A model generated the notes under the pieces. It did no database searches, was not told where the DNA came from, and saw only the letters and a program-made list of their open reading frames with translations. From Actinacidiphila guanduensis (GTDB lineage: Bacteria; Actinomycetota; Actinomycetes; Streptomycetales; Streptomycetaceae), in NCBI RefSeq assembly GCF_900103985.1, contig NZ_FNIE01000009.1, forward strand, positions 186,001 through 250,000: a stretch of DNA of 64,000 bases. The letters run 5' to 3'. The translations under genes were made by a program, and so were the position numbers. Below, piece after piece: positions 1 through 10,547 of this stretch (position 1 is the first letter of the stretch; each line of letters opens with the position of its first letter).

Positions 1-157
1 TGCCATGCGACCGTACAGGGGTACCGAGGCCGCGACACCCGTCCAACGCACCTCTTCCGGACCTTCGGATACGTGCGGGGTCCGCGACACACCCGACCGC
101 GTGGGTCGGTCCCCAGGTTAGAAGTATCGAGATCGGCACACAGAAACCGGAGAAACG
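1..157 (+). promoter_or_regulatory. rpsL upstream leader with conserved hairpin element
   Basis: This is the untranslated region before the GTG start of rpsL. A 27-nt element at 83-109 contains an inverted repeat, CCGACC-GCGTG-GGTCGG. It recurs with one mismatch at 42396-42422 before rpsJ, and both copies end exactly 48 nt before the start codon. The downstream part holds the weak purine-rich ribosome binding site ggagaaac. The promoter itself probably lies at or beyond the left edge; I see no convincing -35/-10 pair. Confidence 0.55.
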
Positions 158-529
158 GTGCCTACGATCCAGCAGCTGGTCCGCAAGGGCCGGCAGGACA
201 AGGTCGAGAAGAACAAGACGCCCGCGCTCAAGGGGTCCCCCCAGCGCCGCGGCGTCTGCACGCGCGTCTACACGACCACCCCGAAGAAGCCGAACTCGGC
301 GCTCCGTAAGGTCGCGCGTGTGCGTCTGACCAGCGGTATCGAGGTCACCGCCTACATCCCGGGCGAGGGTCACAACCTCCAGGAGCACTCCATCGTGCTG
401 GTCCGCGGCGGTCGTGTGAAGGACCTGCCGGGTGTTCGGTACAAGATCATCCGGGGTTCGCTCGACACGCAGGGCGTCAAGAACCGTAAGCAGGCCCGCA
501 GCCGCTACGGCGCCAAGAAGGAGAAGTAA
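158..529 (+). CDS. rpsL: 30S ribosomal protein S12
   Basis: S12 sits in the decoding centre of the 30S subunit. The 123-residue length and the sequence TTPKKPNSALRK are typical of the family. Lys43 and Lys88 (E. coli 42 and 87) are both lysine, so the classical streptomycin-resistance substitutions are absent, and Asp89, the usual beta-methylthiolation site, is present. GTG is used as start and is placed by the conserved N terminus PTIQQLVRKGR. It is the first gene of the str operon, with rpsG starting two bases after its stop. Confidence 0.98.
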   Translation: MPTIQQLVRKGRQDKVEKNKTPALKGSPQRRGVCTRVYTTTPKKPNSALRKVARVRLTSGIEVTAYIPGEGHNLQEHSIVLVRGGRVKDLPGVRYKIIRGSLDTQGVKNRKQARSRYGAKKEK

Positions 530-531
530 GC

Positions 532-1002
532 ATGCCTCGTAAGGGCCCCGCCCCGAAGCGCCCGGTCATCATCGACCCGGTTTACGGCTCCCCGCTGGTG
601 ACGTCGCTGGTCAACAAGATCCTGCTGCACGGCAAGCGCTCCACCGCCGAGCGCATCGTGTACGGCGCGCTGGAGGGCCTTCGTGAGAAGGCCGGCGCCG
701 ACCCGGTGATCACCCTCAAGCGCGCCCTGGAGAACATCAAGCCGACCCTGGAGGTCAAGTCCCGCCGCGTCGGTGGTGCGACCTACCAGGTCCCGGTCGA
801 GGTCCGGCCGGGCCGCCAGAACACGCTGGCGCTGCGCTGGCTGGTCGGGTACTCCCGCGCCCGCCGCGAGAAGACCATGACCGAGCGCCTGATGAACGAG
901 ATCCTCGACGCCAGCAACGGTCTGGGCGCCTCCGTGAAGCGCCGCGAGGACACGCACAAGATGGCCGAGTCCAACAAGGCCTTCGCGCACTACCGCTGGT
1001 AG
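532..1002 (+). CDS. rpsG: 30S ribosomal protein S7
   Basis: S7 nucleates assembly of the 30S head and contacts E-site tRNA. The 156-residue product begins PRKGPAPKRPVIIDPVYGSP and ends AFAHYRW, the standard form in actinobacteria. It follows rpsL with almost no spacer, which fits translational coupling, and precedes fusA by 38 bases. Nothing in the sequence is unusual. Confidence 0.98.
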   Translation: MPRKGPAPKRPVIIDPVYGSPLVTSLVNKILLHGKRSTAERIVYGALEGLREKAGADPVITLKRALENIKPTLEVKSRRVGGATYQVPVEVRPGRQNTLALRWLVGYSRARREKTMTERLMNEILDASNGLGASVKRREDTHKMAESNKAFAHYRW

Positions 1003-1040
1003 TCGTACCACCCCATCGAACCGAGAGAAGACTGAGCCAC

Positions 1041-3167
<2,127 letters not shown>

Positions 3168-3248
3168 CTCGCCGTAGGCTTGAATCCAGCAAAGATCACC
3201 TGGCGCCGATGAAGCAAGGCGTACAGATCCACTTCCAGGAGGACCCCA

Positions 3249-4442
3249 GTGGCGAAGGCGAAGTTCGAGCGGACTAAGCCGCACGTCAACATCGGCACCA
3301 TCGGTCACATCGACCACGGTAAGACGACCCTTACCGCGGCGATCACCAAGGTGCTGCACGACGCGTACCCGGACCTGAACGAGGCTTCGGCCTTCGACCA
3401 GATCGACAAGGCTCCCGAGGAGCGCCAGCGCGGTATCACCATCTCGATCGCGCACGTCGAGTACCAGACCGAGTCGCGTCACTACGCCCACGTCGACTGC
3501 CCCGGTCACGCGGACTACATCAAGAACATGATCACCGGTGCGGCGCAGATGGACGGCGCCATCCTGGTGGTCGCCGCCACCGACGGCCCGATGCCGCAGA
3601 CCAAGGAGCACGTGCTCCTGGCCCGCCAGGTCGGCGTCCCGTACATCGTCGTCGCCCTGAACAAGGCCGACATGGTGGACGACGAGGAGATCCTGGAGCT
3701 CGTCGAGCTCGAGGTCCGTGAGCTGCTCTCCGAGTACGAGTTCCCGGGCGACGACCTGCCGGTCGTGCGCGTCTCCGCGCTCAAGGCCCTCGAGGGCGAC
3801 AAGGAGTGGGGCGAGAAGCTCCTCGGTCTCATGAAGGCCGTGGACGAGGCCATCCCCACCCCCGAGCGCGACGTCGACAAGCCGTTCCTGATGCCGATCG
3901 AGGACGTCTTCACGATCACCGGTCGTGGCACCGTCGTCACCGGTCGTATCGAGCGCGGTGTGCTCAAGGTCAACGAGACCGTGGACATCATCGGCATCAA
4001 GCCGGAGAAGACCTCCACCACGGTCACCGGCATCGAGATGTTCCGCAAGCTGCTCGACGAGGGTCAGGCCGGTGAGAACGTCGGTCTGCTGCTCCGCGGC
4101 ATCAAGCGCGAGGACGTCGAGCGCGGCCAGGTCATCATCAAGCCGGGCACGGTCACCCCGCACACCGAGTTCGAGGCGCAGGCGTACATCCTGTCCAAGG
4201 ACGAGGGCGGCCGCCACACGCCGTTCTTCAACAACTACCGCCCGCAGTTCTACTTCCGTACCACGGACGTGACCGGCGTGGTGTCCCTCCCCGAGGGCAC
4301 CGAGATGGTCATGCCGGGCGACAACACCGCCATGACGGTCCAGCTGATCCAGCCGGTCGCCATGGAGGAGGGCCTGAAGTTCGCCATCCGCGAGGGTGGC
4401 CGTACCGTCGGCGCCGGCCAGGTCACCAAGATCAACAAGTGA
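3249..4442 (+). CDS. tuf: Elongation factor Tu
   Basis: EF-Tu carries aminoacyl-tRNA to the ribosomal A site. The 397-residue protein contains GHIDHGKT at residues 19-26, VDCPGHADY and NKAD. GTG is the start, with AGGAGG ten bases upstream. An 81-base spacer from fusA may hold a separate tuf promoter, but no clear hexamers are visible. It ends the str operon and is followed by a strong terminator hairpin, after which the metabolite island begins. It could matter to the island indirectly, because EF-Tu competes for the seryl-tRNA that the azoxy pathway needs. Confidence 0.98.
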   Translation: MAKAKFERTKPHVNIGTIGHIDHGKTTLTAAITKVLHDAYPDLNEASAFDQIDKAPEERQRGITISIAHVEYQTESRHYAHVDCPGHADYIKNMITGAAQMDGAILVVAATDGPMPQTKEHVLLARQVGVPYIVVALNKADMVDDEEILELVELEVRELLSEYEFPGDDLPVVRVSALKALEGDKEWGEKLLGLMKAVDEAIPTPERDVDKPFLMPIEDVFTITGRGTVVTGRIERGVLKVNETVDIIGIKPEKTSTTVTGIEMFRKLLDEGQAGENVGLLLRGIKREDVERGQVIIKPGTVTPHTEFEAQAYILSKDEGGRHTPFFNNYRPQFYFRTTDVTGVVSLPEGTEMVMPGDNTAMTVQLIQPVAMEEGLKFAIREGGRTVGAGQVTKINK

Positions 4443-4471
4443 CCTCCGCCCGCGGCGGGCTCACGCCGTAG

Positions 4472-4508
4472 AAGGTGCCCCGTTCCCCCTGTGGGAGCGG
4501 GGCACTTT
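4472..4508 (+). terminator. tuf terminator
   Basis: An inverted repeat, gtgccccgttccc with gggagcggggcac (one mismatch), flanks a short loop and is followed by ttt. It lies 30 bases after the tuf stop and separates the str operon from the island. The remainder of the 304-base gap up to 4746 holds the upstream region of the SARP gene; no clear promoter hexamers are visible there. Confidence 0.85.
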
Positions 4509-4746
4509 CGCGTCTGCGGGGCCTTGCAGCCGGTGGGTGCGCGGGTGTTCGTGGGGTGTGGGTGGGGTGCGGGCGCTGTGTGTGACGAGGGGGGTGAGGG
4601 GTGGGACTTGTGTGACGGGTGAGCGGGCAGCGGCTACACCGTGATGTCTAGCCGGAGTCGAGGTCGCGGCCCCACAATGCAGCGCGCCGTCCCGGCCGAC
4701 CGCCGGGACGCGACAAATCCGCAGCTCACACGCACATGGAGGACTC

Positions 4747-5541
4747 ATGCAGTTCCGCATCCTGGGCACGGTGGGAGTGGTTGTCGACGGCAGGCTCCAC
4801 CCGGTGCCGGGGCTCCGCCAGCGCAGCCTGCTGGCGAGCCTGCTGCTGCAGGCGCCCGGCGTGGTCCCGGTCCAGCAGCTCTTCACGGAGCTGTGGGGCG
4901 AGAATCCACCAACGGCGGTGGAGAACGCGCTGCAGGCGCACGTGTCGCGGCTGCGACGCACGCTCACCAAGGCGGCCGGCCGCGAGGCGGGGGCGAGAGC
5001 GCTGGTCACGCACGCGGCCGGGTACAGCGTGGACGTGGTCCCCGAGGACATCGACCTCACCCGCTTCCGCAGCGGCATCCGGCAGTCGCACCGGTTGATG
5101 GAGGAGAACGACCTGACGGGCGCGCGCCAGCTCCTGGAGGGCGCGCTGGCGCTGTGGCAGGGCACCCCGCTGGGTGACGCCGCGATCGGGCCGCTGTGCG
5201 CGAGCGCGGCCACCCAGATCGAGGAGGAGTACCTCTCGGCTCTGGAGGACGCCTACTACCTGCGGATACGCTCCGGCGAGCCGGTCCGGGTGGTCGGCGA
5301 CCTGAAGCGGATGACCATCGCGCACCCGTGGCGGGAACGGATCACCGAGCTGCTGATGGTGGCGCTCTACCAGAGCGGGCGGCAGGCCGAGGCGGTCGGC
5401 GTCTACAACGCGGCCCGGCGCAGGCTGGTCGACGAACTCGGCATGGAGCCCTCGCCGAAGCTGCGCCAGCTCTTCCGGCAGATGCTCAACCAGGACCCGG
5501 GCCTGCACCGCTCGGGCGCGCTGCTCCGGCAGCTCGCCTGA
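4747..5541 (+). CDS. SARP-family pathway activator (copy 1)
   Basis: This 264-residue protein has the SARP architecture. An OmpR-like winged helix occupies about residues 1-95 (MQFRILGTVGVVVDGR, LRQRSLLASLLLQAPGVV, LQAHVSRLRRTL, GYSVDV), followed by a bacterial transcriptional activation domain (BTAD) at about 100-250. SARPs activate antibiotic clusters by binding direct repeats that overlap the -35 region. The ATG has GGAGG seven bases upstream. It lies just inside the left border of the island and converges on the seryl-tRNA synthetase gene. The GTCAG heptamer arrays at 18510 and 32324 are plausible targets of this protein or of the second SARP at 33768. Confidence 0.92.
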   Translation: MQFRILGTVGVVVDGRLHPVPGLRQRSLLASLLLQAPGVVPVQQLFTELWGENPPTAVENALQAHVSRLRRTLTKAAGREAGARALVTHAAGYSVDVVPEDIDLTRFRSGIRQSHRLMEENDLTGARQLLEGALALWQGTPLGDAAIGPLCASAATQIEEEYLSALEDAYYLRIRSGEPVRVVGDLKRMTIAHPWRERITELLMVALYQSGRQAEAVGVYNAARRRLVDELGMEPSPKLRQLFRQMLNQDPGLHRSGALLRQLA

Positions 5542-5580
5542 GCCCGGCCGGCAGGGCCCGGCTCGTGTCCGCGTGTGCGG

Positions 5581-5627
5581 GACCGGCCCGGAGGACGCTT
5601 CCCGTGACGGGCGTCCCCGGGCCGGTC
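5581..5627. terminator. Hairpin between convergent SARP and SerRS genes
   Basis: The left arm gaccggcccggaggacgc pairs with the right arm gcgtccccgggccggtc, with one bulge and a 12-base loop. It lies between two converging genes and could terminate transcription from both sides. Confidence 0.65.
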
Positions 5628-5742
5628 GTCTTGTGCGGGCGGCTCCCGGGCGGGTGCGGCGCCGCTGCCCGAGGGAGGCCAATGCCCGGCCCGTCGTCCG
5701 CCGATGGCGTCCCCGGGCCGGGCCTGCTGCGGTCGTGCGCGC

Positions 5743-7044
5743 TCAGTCCTGGGCCGTGCCGCCGCCCGGCAGCAGCCGGCGGAAGCCGGTGTAGGGCACC
5801 AGCGCCTGCGGCAGCAGCACCGAGCCGTCCTCCTGCTGCCCCTGCTCCAGCAGCGCCGCGACCGTGCGGCCGATCGGCAGCGCCGAACCGTTGAGCGTGG
5901 CCGCCGGGCTCTTGCCGCCGCCCGCGGTGCGGTAGCGGATACCGGCCCGCCGGCCCTGGAAGGTGCCGCAGTCGGAGACCGAGGAGACCTCGCGGTAGGA
6001 GCCGCCGCCGGGCAGCCACACCTCCACGTCGTAGGTCATCCGGGCCGAGAAGCCCATGTCGCCGGCCGGCAGCAGCACCACCCGGTAGGAGAGTTCGAGC
6101 CGCCGCAGGCACTCCTCGACCTGGCCGAGCATCAGCTGCAGCTGCTCCTGGGCGTCCTCGGCGCGGCAGATCCGCACCAGCTCCACCTTCTCGAACTGGT
6201 GCAGCCGCAGGATGCCGCGGGTGTCGCGGCCGTAGGAGCCGGCCTCGGCCCGGTAGCAGGGGGTGCGGGCGGTCATCGCCAGCGGCAGCTCCCGCTCGTC
6301 GAGCAGTTCGCCGGCCGCGAGGTTGGTCAGCGGCACCTCGGCGGTCGGGATGAGGAACAGCTCGCGGCCGGCCGCGGAGGTGGCGAACAGGTCCTCCTCG
6401 AACTTGGGCAGCTGCCCGGTGCCGGTCATCGTCTCCCGGCTGACCAGGTGCGGCACCGCGTACTCGGTGTAGCCGTGCTCGCCGGTGTGCAGGTCCAGCA
6501 GGAAGTCGGCGAGCGCCCGCTCCAGGCGGGCGCCCGGGCCGCGGCTGACGGCGAACCGGGCGCCGGAGAGCTTGGCCGCCCGCCCGGCGTCCAGGATGCC
6601 CAACTGCTCGCCGATCTCGGAGTGGTGGCGGCCCAGACCCGGTCCGGTTCCGCGCTGCGGGCCCACCCGGCGCACCTCCACGGCCTGCTTCTCGCTGTCG
6701 CCATCGGGCACCTCGTCCAGCGGCAGGTTGGGCACGGCCAGCAGCAGCCGCTCCAGCGCGGCCTCGGCCTCGCGGGCCTGCGCCTCGGCCCGCTGCACCT
6801 CCTCGCGCAGCCGGCGGCCGCGCTCGCGGGGGTCCTCGCCGCCGTCCTGCCCGGCCGCTTCTTTCGAACGCCCGCCCCGGGAGGCGGACTTCAGCTCCGC
6901 CCGCAGCCGGTTCACGGTCTCCAGGCCGGCCAGCCGTGCCTGCCGGGCGTCCCGCAGCGCGTCCACGTCGAGCGGGAACCTGCGCCGGGCCAGCCTGCGG
7001 ACGGCCGCTGCCTCGTCCTCCAGCAGCTCGCGTACGTCGTGCAC
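5743..7044 (-). CDS. Second seryl-tRNA synthetase, VlmL-like, pathway associated
   Basis: This class II synthetase charges tRNA-Ser with serine. The 433-residue form has an N-terminal coiled-coil arm (about residues 30-110), motif 2 (YRAEAGSYGRDTRGILRLHQF) and motif 3. The GTG at 7044 is chosen because GGAGGAGGAG precedes it and the encoded start matches the family (HDVRELLED). Motif 3 reads GRTVAALLEQGQQ, whereas housekeeping enzymes usually have an ENYQ-type segment there. It is the last gene on the minus strand of the azoxy gene block. In valanimycin biosynthesis VlmL supplies Ser-tRNA to the transferase VlmA, and the same role is inferred here. Self-resistance to a serine-analogue inhibitor is a less likely alternative. 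Confidence 0.9.
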   Translation of the reverse strand: MHDVRELLEDEAAAVRRLARRRFPLDVDALRDARQARLAGLETVNRLRAELKSASRGGRSKEAAGQDGGEDPRERGRRLREEVQRAEAQAREAEAALERLLLAVPNLPLDEVPDGDSEKQAVEVRRVGPQRGTGPGLGRHHSEIGEQLGILDAGRAAKLSGARFAVSRGPGARLERALADFLLDLHTGEHGYTEYAVPHLVSRETMTGTGQLPKFEEDLFATSAAGRELFLIPTAEVPLTNLAAGELLDERELPLAMTARTPCYRAEAGSYGRDTRGILRLHQFEKVELVRICRAEDAQEQLQLMLGQVEECLRRLELSYRVVLLPAGDMGFSARMTYDVEVWLPGGGSYREVSSVSDCGTFQGRRAGIRYRTAGGGKSPAATLNGSALPIGRTVAALLEQGQQEDGSVLLPQALVPYTGFRRLLPGGGTAQD

Positions 7045-7194
7045 GTCGTCTCCTCCTCCATCGTGCCGGGGTGGTGCCGGGGTGGTACGGGTGACGCCGG
7101 GTCGGGCCGGGGTCCGACCGCAGTCCAATCGGGGTCCGGCCCGGGTCCGGCCGGGGCCGTGCCGGGCCGAAGTCGCGGTGGTGCGTGGTGCGGT

Positions 7195-7227
7195 GCACGA
7201 CCGGGCCCGGCTCGGGCCCGGTCGTGC
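7195..7227 (-). terminator. Perfect hairpin between permease and SerRS genes
   Basis: A 15-bp perfect stem, gcacgaccgggcccg with cgggcccggtcgtgc, has a three-base loop. It lies in the 222-base gap after the permease stop on the minus strand, so the SerRS gene may depend on read-through or have its own promoter. The rest of the gap consists of short GGTCCGG-type repeats. Confidence 0.7.
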
Positions 7228-7266
7228 GGGGTCGCCGTGCGGCGGCTCGGTGGTGCGGTCGCGGGA

Positions 7267-8775
7267 TCAGGCCGCCTCGCCGACGGCGGAGGGGGACTGG
7301 ACCGGCTCCGCGCCCTGCGGCGCCGGGGCGGGCGGCAGGTGGGCGGCGGCCAGGGCGCGGTACTGCCCGGGGTGCGCGGACCGCATCCGCACCGCCCACA
7401 GCACGCCGAGGACGAACACCACCGGGATGACCCACGGCAGTTGGGCCACCACACCACCGCTGGCGCCGGTCAGCACATCGAAGTTGCCGACCACCAGCCA
7501 GACGGTGACCACGAGCCCGGCGAAGCCCAGCAGCGGTGCCAGGACGCCCTGCCACCAGGGCAGCCGCACGCCCTTGCGCTGCACGCCGAGCGACGACAGG
7601 GCGGCCAGCGCCTGGAGGACGACGATGCCGAGCGTGCCCAGGCCGAGCATGCTCGTGGTCATGTTCGCGTACGGGTCCAGGCCGCCGGCCGCGAAGCCGA
7701 CCACCGCGGCCGCGCTGATCACGACCTGCACCATGCTCGCCCGGTGCGGCGAGGCGTACTTCGGGTGCAGCCGGCCCAGCCGGCGCGGCAGCAGGCCGTC
7801 GTCGGCGAGCACCGCCGTGTACCGGTTGGCCGCGCTGTGCAGCGCCAGGGTGGCGGCGAACAGGCTGGTGCAGAGCATGATCTGCAGCACGGTGCTGCCG
7901 GCCCTGCCGAGGTAGTCGTCGCCGATGGTGAAGAAGAGGTCGCCCAGTTGGGAGCCGGCCGTCGCGCGCACCTTGCCCGCGCCGAGCGCGCCCACCGCCT
8001 CCCAGCTGGTCAGTGCGTAGAACCCGGCGATCAGCACGGCCGCGATGTACGTGGCCCGCGGGACACTGCGCTTGGGGTCCTTGGCCTCCTTGCCGTACAG
8101 CGCCGCCGACTCGAAGCCGATGAAGGAGACGAAGGCGAACATCAGCGAGACGCCGACGCCGTGGCCGGTGGCCACGTGCCAGGAGAACGAGGTGCCCGGC
8201 AGCGCGTGGATGCCGTGCCGGATCAGCACCGCCACGTCCAGGGCGGCCAGGATGCCGATCTCGCCGAGCATCAGCACCATCAGCACCCGCGCGCTGATCG
8301 CGATGTCGCGGTAGCCGAGGACGGCGACGGCGGCCAGGCCGACCGCGCAGCACCACTCCCAGGAGATGTGCATCCCGTGGTCGGCGAGCACCAGGCTGGT
8401 GAAGTAGCCGAGCGCGCCCACCAGTCCGATGGTCGCGCAGTTGTAGGACACCACCGCGGTGTATCCGCCGCCGACCGCGGTCGGGCGGCCCAGGCCGTCG
8501 GCGATGGAGGCGTAGAAGCCGCCGGAACCGCCGGTGCGGCGGGCGCTGATCGCGTAACCGACCGAGAAGCACAGCAGGGTGACGCCGGCGAAGGCGAAGG
8601 CGGCGGGCACGCCGGCGCCGGTGCCGATGGCGAAGGCCAGCGGGACGGTGCCGACCATCGCGGACAGCGGCGCCGCCGCGGCGACGATCATGAAGACGAT
8701 GTAGCTGGCGGTCAGGGTTCTCTGCGGGGTGGCCGCGGACCCGTGCGGGGCCGCGGGAGGGATGCCGGCAGTCAT
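7267..8775 (-). CDS. APC-superfamily amino acid permease
   Basis: This is a 502-residue integral membrane protein with about 12 hydrophobic segments. The conserved first helix, YIVFMIVAAAAPLSAMVG, and the AFVSFIGFESAALYGKEAKDP region after helix 6 are hallmarks of amino acid/polyamine/organocation transporters. ATG 8775 is preceded by CAGGAG; an upstream in-frame ATG would add a non-homologous Arg/Pro-rich stretch. It lies between the SerRS gene and the ketosynthase gene in the minus-strand block. It may import serine or an amine precursor, or export a product; the substrate cannot be read from the sequence. Confidence 0.85.
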   Translation of the reverse strand: MTAGIPPAAPHGSAATPQRTLTASYIVFMIVAAAAPLSAMVGTVPLAFAIGTGAGVPAAFAFAGVTLLCFSVGYAISARRTGGSGGFYASIADGLGRPTAVGGGYTAVVSYNCATIGLVGALGYFTSLVLADHGMHISWEWCCAVGLAAVAVLGYRDIAISARVLMVLMLGEIGILAALDVAVLIRHGIHALPGTSFSWHVATGHGVGVSLMFAFVSFIGFESAALYGKEAKDPKRSVPRATYIAAVLIAGFYALTSWEAVGALGAGKVRATAGSQLGDLFFTIGDDYLGRAGSTVLQIMLCTSLFAATLALHSAANRYTAVLADDGLLPRRLGRLHPKYASPHRASMVQVVISAAAVVGFAAGGLDPYANMTTSMLGLGTLGIVVLQALAALSSLGVQRKGVRLPWWQGVLAPLLGFAGLVVTVWLVVGNFDVLTGASGGVVAQLPWVIPVVFVLGVLWAVRMRSAHPGQYRALAAAHLPPAPAPQGAEPVQSPSAVGEAA

Positions 8776-8969
8776 GGCGTGCTCCTGGGATCGTCGTCGG
8801 CGGTGGAAGGGGGACCCCGGGCCGTGTGACGGACCCCGGGGCCGGACCGCAGGCGCGGGCTGCGGGGACAGGAATGGAAAAGAGGTGACAAAAGGGGGGA
8901 TGGGAAGCAGGTCGGAGGGGGACACGTACCGGACGGGAACGGGACACCGAGCGGTCCCGGGCGGGCGGT

Positions 8970-10190
8970 TCAGGCGGCGGCGATGGCCAGGACGGCGTTC
9001 TGGCCGCCGAAGCCCATGGAGTTGCTGAGGGCCAGGTCGACACGGGTGGCGGTGGCCGTGGCGGCGACCTTGATCTCGCAGGCGGGGTCGGGGACGGTGA
9101 GGTTGGCGGTGGGCGGCACCAGCTGCTGCTCCAGGCTGAGCACGGTGAACGCGGCCTCCACCGCGCCCCCGGCGCCCAGCAGGTGGCCGGTGACGCCCTT
9201 GGTCGAGGTGACCAGCGGGTCGCCGGTCAGCACCCGGCGCACCACCTTGGCCTCGGCGAGGTCGTTGAGCCGGGTGGCGGTGCCGTGCGCGTTGACGTGC
9301 TGGACGTCCGCGGGCCCGGCGCCGGCGTCGGCGAGGGCGGCGCGCATCGCGGCCTCCAGGCCGAGCCCCTCGGGGTGCGGCGAGGTGATGTGGTGGGCGT
9401 CGGCGGAGGCCCCGTAGCCGGCGACGCGGGCCCGTACCCGGGCGCCGCGGGCCCGGGCGTCCGCGGCCCGCTCCAGGACCAGCACGCCCGCGCCCTCCCC
9501 GGCCACGAATCCGTCGCGCTCCACCTCGAACGGGCGGGACGCGCCGGCCGGGTCGTCCTCGCGGCGGGAGAGCGTGCCCATCCGCGCGAAGCCGGCCATC
9601 ACCAGCGGGGTGATCATGGCCTCGCTGCCGCCGGCCACCACGATGTCGCAGCGGTCGAGCAGCAGCAGGTCCCGGGCGGCGCCGATGGCGCTGGTGCCCG
9701 ACGCGCAGGCGGTGGCCACCACGAGGTTCGGCCCCGTGGCGCCCAGTTCGATGGCGGTCTGCCCGGCGAGCATGTTGGGCAGCTGCATCGGCAGCAGCAG
9801 CGGGGAGACCCGGTCCGCGGAGTGCTCGAGCAGCACCCGGTGCTGCTGCTCCACCGTGCCGGGCCCGCCGTCGGCGCAGCCGAGCACGACGCCCACCCGG
9901 GCGCCGTCCCAGGTCGCCGGGTCCAGCCCGGCGTCGGCGACCGCCTCGCGGGCGGCGACCAGGGCGAACTGCGTGAACCTGTCGAGCCGGTGGGCCCGGC
10001 GGGCGCCGAGCAGCGCGTCGGCGTCCCAGCCGGGCACCCGGCAGGAGATCCGCACCGGGTTGCCGGCCAGCAGGGGGTCCTCGGCCGCCGGGGAGCGGCC
10101 GGCCAGCACCCCCTGCCAGCTGGCCGCGGTGCCGGTCCCGGCCGGGGTGACCAGGCCGAGACCGGTGACGGCGATGTCGGTTCCGGCCAT
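8970..10190 (-). CDS. Discrete beta-ketoacyl-ACP synthase (FabF/KAS II type)
   Basis: The 406-residue condensing enzyme has a complete triad: Cys162 in VATACASGT, His302 in NAHGTAT and His336 in TKGVTGHLLGAGG (Lys331). No chain-length-factor partner is adjacent, so it is a single KAS II rather than a type II PKS KS/CLF pair. Its ATG overlaps the stop of the ACP gene by one base (TGATG), so the two are translationally coupled, and a KASIII gene lies just upstream. The trio could build a chain or extend the serine-derived unit by two carbons. Which of these it does is inference. Confidence 0.92.
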   Translation of the reverse strand: MAGTDIAVTGLGLVTPAGTGTAASWQGVLAGRSPAAEDPLLAGNPVRISCRVPGWDADALLGARRAHRLDRFTQFALVAAREAVADAGLDPATWDGARVGVVLGCADGGPGTVEQQHRVLLEHSADRVSPLLLPMQLPNMLAGQTAIELGATGPNLVVATACASGTSAIGAARDLLLLDRCDIVVAGGSEAMITPLVMAGFARMGTLSRREDDPAGASRPFEVERDGFVAGEGAGVLVLERAADARARGARVRARVAGYGASADAHHITSPHPEGLGLEAAMRAALADAGAGPADVQHVNAHGTATRLNDLAEAKVVRRVLTGDPLVTSTKGVTGHLLGAGGAVEAAFTVLSLEQQLVPPTANLTVPDPACEIKVAATATATRVDLALSNSMGFGGQNAVLAIAAA

Positions 10191-10420
10191 CAGACCCGCG
10201 CGCTCCGCTCCTCGATCAGGGCCACGATGTCGCCGACGGTCGCCAGCTCCAGCAGCTCGTCGTCGGAGACGGTCACGCCGAGCTCGGTCTCCAGCACCAG
10301 GGACAGCTCGACGATGGCCAGCGAGTCCAGCTCGATGTCCTGCGGGGTGGCCTCGGGCGTGACCTGCTCGGGCGCCACCTTGAGCTTGTTGACCAGGATT
10401 TCCTTCAGCGTCTCGAACAT
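10190..10420 (-). CDS. Acyl carrier protein
   Basis: This is a 76-residue acidic carrier protein with the phosphopantetheine attachment motif LDSLAIVEL (Ser33). ATG 10420 gives the normal ACP length; upstream in-frame codons encode an unrelated Arg/Pro-rich stretch. It is coupled to the KAS II gene downstream and separated from the KASIII gene by about 127 bases that contain a ggacaggtgggacaggtg repeat. It is the likely carrier for the KASIII/KAS II pair. Confidence 0.93.
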   Translation of the reverse strand: MFETLKEILVNKLKVAPEQVTPEATPQDIELDSLAIVELSLVLETELGVTVSDDELLELATVGDIVALIEERSARV

Positions 10421-10547
10421 GGTGGGTCCTTCCGTCTGTCGCGTGCGGGTGGATTCGGACGAGGGGCGCGGGTAGGACAGGTGGGACAGGTGATACGGGC
10501 CGGTCGTGGGCCGGCGGTCGGCGGGTACGTCCACTTCTGCCGTGCCG

